Below, piece after piece: positions 29,538 to 42,315 of a DNA stretch of 42,315 bases (the stretch's first letter is position 1; every line of letters begins with the position of its first letter). The DNA is from Nocardioides guangzhouensis (GTDB taxonomy: Bacteria; Actinomycetota; Actinomycetes; Propionibacteriales; Nocardioidaceae). The stretch lies in contig NZ_SDKM01000040.1 of NCBI RefSeq assembly GCF_004519545.1, positions 1 to 42,315 on the forward strand, written 5' to 3'. The notes under the pieces are model-generated. The model made no database searches, had not been told where the DNA came from, and saw only the letters and a program-made list of their open reading frames with translations. Both the position numbers and the translations under genes were made by a program.

Positions 29538-30829
29538 TCACCCGCCGTACCAAGGTCCAGCTGGTGGTCTTCGTGATCATCACGCTGCTCGGCTGCACCT
29601 ACGTCGGTGCCCGCTACGCCCGCCTCGACCGCGTGTTCTTCGACGACCACTACACCGTGGTGGCCCACTACCAGGACTCCGGCGGCATCTTCGCCGGCGC
29701 GGAGGTGTCCTACCGCGGCGTCACCGTGGGCGAGGTCGAGAAGCTCCAGGTCACCGACGACGGGGTCGACGTGCTGCTCGCGATCGACAACGGGTGGGAC
29801 GACATCCCCAGCGACACCGAGGCCGTGGTCGGCAACCGGTCCGCGGTCGGCGAGCAGTACGTCGAGCTCCAGCCCCGCACCGCCGAGGGCCCGTTCCTCC
29901 AGGACGGCTCGGAGATCGCCCGCGAGGACACGACGACGCCGCTCCCGACCGCCACGCTGCTCGAGGACCTCTCGACGACCACGTCGTCGGTCGACCGGGA
30001 GTCTCTGAAGAAGGTCGTCACCGAGATGGGCCTCGCCTTCGACGGCACCGGTGACGACCTCGGGCAGATCATCGACACCTCGAACTCGTTCATCCAGACC
30101 GCCAACGACAACTTCGAGATGACCACCGACCTGATCCACGAGAGCAACACGGTGCTGCGCACCCAGCTCGACACCGCCTCGTCGATCCGCAGCTTCACCC
30201 GCGACCTGGCGAAGTTCAGCGGGACCCTGGCCGCCTCCGACCCCGACCTCCGCAAGGTCATCGACTCCGGGTCGGTCACCGCCAACGAGCTGCGCCGGTT
30301 CATCGAGGACAACGAGGTCGACCTCTCCTCGCTGATCAACAACCTGGTGACCACGGGCGAGGTCGTGGTCAAGCACCTCGACGGGGTCGAGCAGATCCTC
30401 GTGCTCTACCCGTACGTCGTCGAGGGCGGCTTCAGCGTCGTGTCCAAGGACCCGGTCACCCACAAGTACGACGCCCACTTCGGCATGGTGATGACCGACC
30501 ACACCCTGTGCCACCGCGGCTACGAGGGCACCGACCGGCGCGAGCCGGACGACGGCAGCAACCGGCCGATGAAGGTCGGCACCCGCTGCAGCGAGCCGCC
30601 GTCGCAGTCCAACGCGCGCGGGGCCCAGAACGCCCCGCGGGCGCCGGCTGGTTACCGGGCCCCGGTGGCCGGGTACTACGACCCGCAGACCCAGAAGTTC
30701 ACGTGGGCGTCCGGCCTGTCCGGATCGTCCACCCCCGACAGCGTGACTCCCACCTCCGAGGCACGCGCAACTGGAGAGGAGGCGTGGAAGTGGTTGCTGC
30801 TACAGCCGCTCGTCGGGACGACGAGGTGA
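29534..30829 (+). CDS. mceF: MCE family protein MceF
   Basis: A 431-residue last Mce subunit, starting at GTG 29534 inside the mceE stop (GTGA). The anchor (VQLVVFVIITLLGCTYVGA) is followed by AHYQDSGGIFAGAEVSYRGV, TVGEVEKLQV and RSAVGEQYVELQP. The helical region ends near residue 270. Then VLYPYVVEGGFSVVSKDP and a poorly ordered tail, rich in Pro and Ser, carry Cys in HTLCHRG and TRCSEPP. It completes the six-subunit set for a hetero-hexameric lipid channel. Confidence 0.93.
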   Translation: MITRRTKVQLVVFVIITLLGCTYVGARYARLDRVFFDDHYTVVAHYQDSGGIFAGAEVSYRGVTVGEVEKLQVTDDGVDVLLAIDNGWDDIPSDTEAVVGNRSAVGEQYVELQPRTAEGPFLQDGSEIAREDTTTPLPTATLLEDLSTTTSSVDRESLKKVVTEMGLAFDGTGDDLGQIIDTSNSFIQTANDNFEMTTDLIHESNTVLRTQLDTASSIRSFTRDLAKFSGTLAASDPDLRKVIDSGSVTANELRRFIEDNEVDLSSLINNLVTTGEVVVKHLDGVEQILVLYPYVVEGGFSVVSKDPVTHKYDAHFGMVMTDHTLCHRGYEGTDRREPDDGSNRPMKVGTRCSEPPSQSNARGAQNAPRAPAGYRAPVAGYYDPQTQKFTWASGLSGSSTPDSVTPTSEARATGEEAWKWLLLQPLVGTTR

Positions 30830-31425
30830 CCCCCGAGGACCCGACCTCCGAGAACGCCACCCCCGCCCATGACACCGGCGCCCGCCCCACCGGCTCGCCC
30901 CGGTTCCGCCTGGCCCTGGCCGGCGTCCTGGCCGTGGCCCTGGTCGCCTCGGTCGTCTGGCTCGCGGTCGCGGCGACCGGCCGCGACGGTGGTGCCGCCG
31001 CGAACAACCAGAGCGTCCGCGAGACCGTCATGGTCCGGGCCAAGGAGTGGATGACCGCCTTCGGGAGCTACTCCCCGGAGGACCTGGACGGCAAGCAGGT
31101 GCTCACGGCGTACCGCCAGCGCGTGGAACCCCTGATCGCCACCGGGTTCACCTGCGGCGGCGTCACCTTCGAGGAGTACGCCTCCGCCCTCGACCGGCAG
31201 GTCGCGGCGCAGAAGTTCACGATGACCACCTCGGTCGAGCGCACCGGCGTGGAGTCCCTCGACGACGACTCGGCCGTGGTCGTGCTGTCCGGGCAGGTCG
31301 CGGGCGGCCGCGACGGCAAGGCGGTCGAGCCGCGCGACTTCCAGATGCTCGTCGACCTCCAGAGGATCGACGGCTCGTGGCAGGTCGCGAAGTGCAACGA
31401 CGTGGACTCGAGGTTCAGCCGATGA
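30826..31425 (+). CDS. Mce-associated membrane protein (Mas type)
   Basis: A 199-residue protein with a disordered N terminus, one membrane span (about residues 28-50) and a VirB8/NTF2-like extracytoplasmic domain starting MVRAKEWMTAFGSYSPEDLD and ending DGSWQVAKCNDVDSRFS. It matches the Mce-associated proteins found after mceF, thought to stabilise or assist the transporter. I chose GTG 30826, which overlaps mceF by GTGA like its neighbours; GTG 30790, with GGAGG about 7 nt upstream, is a real alternative that would add 12 residues. The next gene is a second protein of this kind. Confidence 0.82.
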   Translation: MTPEDPTSENATPAHDTGARPTGSPRFRLALAGVLAVALVASVVWLAVAATGRDGGAAANNQSVRETVMVRAKEWMTAFGSYSPEDLDGKQVLTAYRQRVEPLIATGFTCGGVTFEEYASALDRQVAAQKFTMTTSVERTGVESLDDDSAVVVLSGQVAGGRDGKAVEPRDFQMLVDLQRIDGSWQVAKCNDVDSRFSR

Positions 31426-32378
31426 GCGCGACCTGGTACGACGTCCTCGGGGTCGAGGAGACCGCGACGACGGAGCAGATCCGGACGGCGTGGCGGGAGT
31501 CCATCGCCGACCTGGACCCGGGCGACCGCCGGTTCCGCCTCTACAACGAGGCGGCCGAGGTGCTGCTCGACGACGAGCGCCGCACGGCGTACGACGCGGA
31601 GCTGGCCGCGGCCGGCGTCTCGGGCGACGACGAGGCCCGGACCGAGGCCGCCGCGACGTCCCCGAGCGCGGCAGACGCGGCGGCCACCGGGCAGGCCGAC
31701 GACTGCGGGGACGAGCCCGCCGACGACGCGGCGACGGAGCCGGCGAGGGTACCGGCGACCGCCGGGGCCGGGCGGACCCTGCCCTGGGTCCCGGGCTGGC
31801 TGCTGGCCGGCCTGGCGGTGATGGTTCTGCTGGTGACCCTCACCGCGGCGTACCTCCAGGTCACCGGCAGTGACGCGGTCGCCGCCGACGATGCCGCCGA
31901 CGAGGCCACCGCGGCGGCCCGGACGTCGGTGCCGCTGGTGTTCACCTACGACTACCGCTATCCCGACCGCGACAAGGACCGGGCGCTGCGCGTGCTCACC
32001 GGTGACCTGAAGGCGCAGTACGACGAGCTCTGGTCCAAGGCCATCGGACCCAACCTTGAGAAGTCCAAGGGCTACGCGAAGACCACGTCCTCGACCGCCG
32101 GGGTCGCGTGCGTCTCCGACGACGGGCAGCGGGTCGGCGTGCTGGTGGTGCTCGACAGCGAGGCCGGCAACGTCAAGCAGACCCAGAAGCTCACCCTCTC
32201 CTTCACCGCGACCATGGTGCAGAGGGAGGGCGACTGGCTGATCGAGAAGATCGACGGCTGGGACCCCCGCGAGATCTCGGCCGCGGCCGACGGTCAGACC
32301 CCGTCCGGAGACACCTCCACGGCGGCCCCCGAGGACGGCTCGGACGCCTCCGGCGCCTCCGACTGCGCGGCGGACTGA
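31422..32378 (+). CDS. Mce-associated membrane protein with an N-terminal degenerate J-domain
   Basis: A 318-residue protein with three parts. Residues 4-62 resemble a DnaJ J-domain: WYDVLGVEETATTEQIRTAW and, later, YNEAAEVLLDDERRTAYDAE. The HPD tripeptide that stimulates Hsp70 is missing; the loop reads DLDPGD (residues 30-35). Residues 63-120 are an acidic, Ala-rich linker with one Cys. One membrane span follows (124-147), then an extracytoplasmic Mas-like domain (about 165-285, VPLVFTYDYRYPDRDKDRAL, REGDWLIEKIDGWDP) and a disordered tail. The J-like part would face the cytoplasm. The start overlaps the preceding gene (ATGA), so it is the last gene of the Mce operon. Confidence 0.8.
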   Translation: MSATWYDVLGVEETATTEQIRTAWRESIADLDPGDRRFRLYNEAAEVLLDDERRTAYDAELAAAGVSGDDEARTEAAATSPSAADAAATGQADDCGDEPADDAATEPARVPATAGAGRTLPWVPGWLLAGLAVMVLLVTLTAAYLQVTGSDAVAADDAADEATAAARTSVPLVFTYDYRYPDRDKDRALRVLTGDLKAQYDELWSKAIGPNLEKSKGYAKTTSSTAGVACVSDDGQRVGVLVVLDSEAGNVKQTQKLTLSFTATMVQREGDWLIEKIDGWDPREISAAADGQTPSGDTSTAAPEDGSDASGASDCAAD

Positions 32379-32389
32379 ACCGTCCCGGA

Positions 32390-32419
32390 CGCGCCCGGTC
32401 ACCACCGGGACCGGGCGCG
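32390..32419 (+). terminator. Mce operon terminator
   Basis: An 11-bp stem, CGCGCCCGGTC (32390-32400) with GACCGGGCGCG (32409-32419), loop 8 nt, 12 bp after the last Mce-associated gene. No T run follows. Confidence 0.75.
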
Positions 32420-32521
32420 ACCGGCGGCCGTTCCGGCGGTTCTGCTTGACCTCGGCGGCCCCGGGGGTGATGATCTTCGCCAGCGACTGACCGCGATGCC
32501 CGAGATTCTCAGCCGCGTGTT

Positions 32522-32550
32522 TGTGCTGCCGCGCGTTCTGCGTTAGGCTT
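32522..32550 (+). promoter_or_regulatory. rpoBC promoter
   Basis: TTGTGC (32522-32527) and TAGGCT (32545-32550), spacing 17. TAGGCTTCC resembles TAGACTTCC at the secE and rplJ promoters. The start near 32557 gives a leader of about 93 nt before the TTG start of rpoB. Confidence 0.72.
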
Positions 32551-32649
32551 CCTCTTTGCGTCTGCCCTCAAATGCTTCCTGCCTGTCCGGTGGCCGGTAA
32601 GTGGTTGGCGGGCGCCCTCCCCAGAGCGAACCTCCAGAAGGACACACTC

Positions 32650-36168
<3,519 letters not shown>

Positions 36169-36172
36169 GCGC

Positions 36173-36208
36173 CGGCGCCCGGCCCGCCACTGAGCAGGCC
36201 GGGCGCCG
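36173..36208 (+). terminator. Stem-loop between rpoB and rpoC
   Basis: A perfect 12-bp stem, CGGCGCCCGGCC (36173-36184) with its complement (36197-36208), loop 12 nt, starting 4 bp after the rpoB stop. rpoB and rpoC are normally co-transcribed, so this is more likely a partial attenuator or RNA-processing/stability element than a full terminator. Confidence 0.55.
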
Positions 36209-36261
36209 CCTCCGCCCCCACCAGACACCAAGAATTCGAATCAATCGAGGGAAGCAGCCAA

Positions 36262-40134
<3,873 letters not shown>

Positions 40135-40169
40135 GCGCGCGCCAGCGCGCAGTTCTGGTGGAAGAACCG

Positions 40170-40230
40170 GGTTGAGGAGCGTCGGCGGGAACCCGCGCGG
40201 AGCGCGGGACCCGCGACGCGTCTCGAAACC
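40170..40230. repeat. Dispersed palindromic element downstream of rpoC
   Basis: A 61-bp element with left end GGTTGAGGAGCGTCG and right end GACGCGTCTCGAAACC, the same ends as at 16692-16753. Its middle is a different hairpin, ACCCGCGC-GGA-GCGCGGGACC. It lies 35 bp after the rpoC stop. Confidence 0.85.
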
Positions 40231-40278
40231 GAGTCGTTCACGACTGACGAAGACGTAGAAGACGAACACGTAGAAGAT

Positions 40279-40310
40279 GAAGGGCCCCTGCCAGCCGGCA
40301 GGGGCCCTTC
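40279..40310 (+). terminator. rpoBC terminator
   Basis: A perfect 14-bp stem, GAAGGGCCCCTGCC (40279-40292) with GGCAGGGGCCCTTC (40297-40310), loop AGCC. It is preceded by an imperfect 15-bp tandem (ACGAAGACGTAGAAG / ACGAACACGTAGAAG). It lies 22 bp ahead of the PlsC-type gene. Confidence 0.9.
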
Positions 40311-40332
40311 GTCGTGAGAGGGTGCGGGCATC

Positions 40333-41214
40333 ATGAGCGACCGGGTCTACCGCGCCGCCACCGTGGTCGGCCGGGGCGTGCTGCGCGTGCTTGACGTGCG
40401 GGTCCGGGTCGCGGGCTCTGGTCACCTGCCGACCGACGGTCCGGTGCTCCTCGCCGCCAACCACGCGTCGTACGCCGACTTCGTGCTGCTCGCGCGGGCC
40501 GCCGTCGAGCGGGACCGCCACGTGCGGTTCCTGTGCCGTCACGACGCCTGGCAGGCGCCCGGTGTCGGATGGCTGATGGACCGGATGGGCCACGTGCCGG
40601 TCGACCGGGAGGCCCCGGCGGGCGCCTACCTGCACGCGCGCCGGCTGCTGCGGTCGGGCGAGGCGGTCGGGGTCTTCCCGGAGGCCGGCATCTCCTGGTC
40701 GTACGCCGTGCGCCCGCTCATGCGCGGCGTCGCGGCGCTGGCCCGGGACACGGGCGTGCCGGTGCTGCCGGTGGCGATGTGGGGAGGGCAGCGGATCTGG
40801 ACGGTGGGGCGCACCGAGTCGGGGAGGGAACCTTGGCCGAGCCTGCGCCGCGGCCGGCTGGTCGACGTACGGTTCGGGGCCCCGCTGCAGGTCGCGGCCG
40901 ACGACGACCTGACCGCGTGGACCCGCTCGCTGGGGGAGGTCCTGACCGCGATGCTCGAGGACGTGCAGCGGCTGCCCGAGCACCGGCCGCGGGCGGGGGA
41001 GCGGGCGCCGTGGTACCCGCAGCACCTCGGCGGCCACGCCCCGGACGTCGCGGAGGCCCGCACCCTGGACGACGTTCCGCGCCGTGCGGTGCCGCCGAGC
41101 TGGGGGCCGTGGGTCAGGCCGGGACCTTCTCGAGCGGGCGCTCCGCAGCCTCCGCGTCCTGAGCAGCCTCCGCCGCCGTACGACGCGCGGCCCGGGCCCG
41201 GCGCAGCCTCGTGA
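40333..41214 (+). CDS. 1-acyl-sn-glycerol-3-phosphate acyltransferase family protein (PlsC type)
   Basis: A 293-residue lysophospholipid acyltransferase-like protein. The catalytic His-x4-Asp is present: H44 and D49 in NHASYAD. The second block is RHDAWQAPGVGWLMDRMG and the third is GVFPEAGIS, a relaxed form of the usual FPEGTRS. The fourth, VPVLPVAMWG, is also clear. It probably adds an acyl chain to a glycerolipid on the cytoplasmic side of the membrane. The last 50 residues or so are Pro/Arg-rich, not part of the fold, and the final 101 bp overlap the convergent gene. ATG 40333 was chosen because it follows the rpoBC terminator directly. Confidence 0.87.
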   Translation: MSDRVYRAATVVGRGVLRVLDVRVRVAGSGHLPTDGPVLLAANHASYADFVLLARAAVERDRHVRFLCRHDAWQAPGVGWLMDRMGHVPVDREAPAGAYLHARRLLRSGEAVGVFPEAGISWSYAVRPLMRGVAALARDTGVPVLPVAMWGGQRIWTVGRTESGREPWPSLRRGRLVDVRFGAPLQVAADDDLTAWTRSLGEVLTAMLEDVQRLPEHRPRAGERAPWYPQHLGGHAPDVAEARTLDDVPRRAVPPSWGPWVRPGPSRAGAPQPPRPEQPPPPYDARPGPGAAS

Positions 41215-42190
41215 CCGATCCGATCGGGTCGACCAGCCAGGTGAGCCGGTTCGCGACCGGCTGCCAGGCGAGCAGCACGGCGATCAGCACCGCCAGCGCG
41301 ACCGTCGGCACGATCGTCCACCAGCCAGCGGACCGTGCCCACTCGTCGTACCCGAGGTAGCCGAGCTCGCGGATCGCGAATCCGTGGACGAGGTAGACGA
41401 CCATGGTGGCCGCGCCCATGTCGGTGAACCGGGTGCGACGGCGCGGGACCACCGCGAGCACCGCCAGCGCCGCGACCGCGCTCACCGCGATCAGCGCCAG
41501 GCGGACGCCGGTGCCCTGCTCGGGCGATGCGTCCACCGAGTCGTAGGGGAAGGAGTAGTAGAGCCACCGCGACGAGATCCAGGCGTCGGTGTGGCCGACC
41601 AGCCACCACAGGCCGAGCAGCACGACCGCCCCGGCGACCGCTGCGCCGCGCGAGCGCAGCTCGCGGAGCACTGCCGGGGAGAGGAACAGGCCAAGGGTGA
41701 AGAACGGCAGGAAGCCGACGGTCCGGTTGAGGTCGAGGTACCACGTCCAGTGCGCACCGATGGTCGGGAAGACCAGGCTCAGCGCGACGGTGATCGGGAT
41801 CGAGACCCAGTGCCGCTTGAGCAGCGGGGTCGCCAGCCGCCACAGGAACACCGCCGCGAGGTACCACATGGGCCAGTGCGGGTTCAGCCACATCGGGGCG
41901 CCGATCTCCTCGCCGCCGCGGTAGGTGCGGTACGTCATCATCAGGAGCTCGAAGAGGACGTAGGGGACCGCGATCGTGCAGAACAGCGACCAGAGGTAGC
42001 GGCGGTTCCACTCGAAGCCCCGCGACAGGAAGCCCGTCACCAGCACGAACGCGGGGATGTGCCAGGCGTAGATGAAGTCGTAGACCTGCCCGTTGGGACC
42101 GTCGTCCGGCACCATCACGAGGGCATGCCCGATCACCACGAAGGTGACCAGCACCATCTTCACGTTGTCGAGCCAGGGGTCACGGGGCAT
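41114..42190 (-). CDS. Membrane acyltransferase family protein (acetylase of the AT-3/COG3594 kind)
   Basis: A 358-residue polytopic membrane protein. It starts MPRDPWLDNVKMVLVTFVVI with GHAL, the arginine- and histidine-bearing first span typical of O-acyltransferases that modify sugars or other exported molecules. About ten hydrophobic spans are visible, with FLSRGFEWNRRY, NPHWPMWYLAAVFLWRL and VYLVHGFAIRELG between them. The C terminus is Ala/Arg-rich and cytoplasmic. I start at ATG 42190, with TAACGT (42198-42203) 7 nt upstream as a leaderless -10 box, rather than 42280. The last 101 bp overlap the PlsC-type gene tail to tail. The 125 bp to the window end hold only this promoter. Confidence 0.85.
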   Translation of the reverse strand: MPRDPWLDNVKMVLVTFVVIGHALVMVPDDGPNGQVYDFIYAWHIPAFVLVTGFLSRGFEWNRRYLWSLFCTIAVPYVLFELLMMTYRTYRGGEEIGAPMWLNPHWPMWYLAAVFLWRLATPLLKRHWVSIPITVALSLVFPTIGAHWTWYLDLNRTVGFLPFFTLGLFLSPAVLRELRSRGAAVAGAVVLLGLWWLVGHTDAWISSRWLYYSFPYDSVDASPEQGTGVRLALIAVSAVAALAVLAVVPRRRTRFTDMGAATMVVYLVHGFAIRELGYLGYDEWARSAGWWTIVPTVALAVLIAVLLAWQPVANRLTWLVDPIGSVTRLRRARAARRTAAEAAQDAEAAERPLEKVPA

Positions 42191-42315
42191 TCGAACGACG
42201 TTAACGAGACGCCACGCGGCGGCTCCAATCGTCGGACAACCGGGCAACCAGTGCCGAGGGCTCAAGGGCACGTCGCCCACGTCGGCGCCTGCTGCGCGGA
42301 CTTTCGCATCCGATC

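Overview
The window looks like a chromosomal core segment of a high-GC actinobacterium. Nocardioidaceae, most likely Nocardioides, is my best guess. The reasons are strong G/C at third codon positions, many GTG starts and one TTG start, several apparently leaderless promoters (TANNNT 6-7 nt before the start codon), an Mkl-YrbE-Mce operon, and actinobacterial gene order around secE-nusG-rplKA-rplJL-rpoBC. The genus is inference; no 16S rRNA gene is present.

Layout. 1-9952 is mixed metabolism: the tail of an unknown gene with a strong terminator, a secreted protein, pirin, a DUF1918 protein, a flavodoxin-fold protein, 3-methyladenine glycosylase I, a leftward pair (FAD-linked glycolate/lactate-type oxidase and alanine-glyoxylate-type aminotransferase), an amidase, a FolP2-like protein, a LigB-like protein carrying an in-frame repeat cluster, and a thioesterase. 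9989-15403 holds tRNA-Thr(GGU), tRNA-Met(CAU), rpmG, a truncated haemoglobin, a HadA/HadB-like dehydratase pair, murB, an adenosine-deaminase-family gene, an aspartate-type aminotransferase and tRNA-Trp(CCA). 15439-20796 holds secE, nusG, rplK, rplA, a leftward stand-alone DnaB-C/RecA-type ATPase, rplJ and rplL. 21153-32378 is one tightly packed Mce lipid-import operon: ATPase, two MlaE-type permeases, MceA-F and two Mce-associated membrane proteins, the last with a degenerate J-domain at its N terminus. 32650-40134 is rpoB-rpoC. 40333-42190 holds a PlsC-type acyltransferase and a convergent, overlapping membrane acyltransferase.

How the parts work together. The backbone matches the order known in Mycobacterium tuberculosis (rpmG2-hadABC-trnW-secE-nusG-rplKA ... 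rplJL ... mkl ... rpoBC) and, by memory, Streptomyces. In M. tuberculosis the Mce ATPase gene mkl sits alone between rplL and rpoB; here a complete mce operon fills that slot. Three translation/transcription promoters (upstream of tRNA-Trp-secE, rplJ and rpoB) share the core TAG(A/G)CTTCC, consistent with co-regulation.

I see no transposase, phage gene, CRISPR array or defence system. The accessory signal is small dispersed repeats: a GTTGAGT(T/C)GCGCC tandem family (one intergenic array of period 22, one in-frame intragenic array of period 21) and an element with ends GGTTGAGGAGCGTCG / GACGCGTCTCGAAACC next to nusG-rplK and rpoC. The items most worth following are the J-domain/Mce-associated fusion, the repeat cluster inside a coding sequence, and the Asn at the RpoB position equivalent to Ser531.
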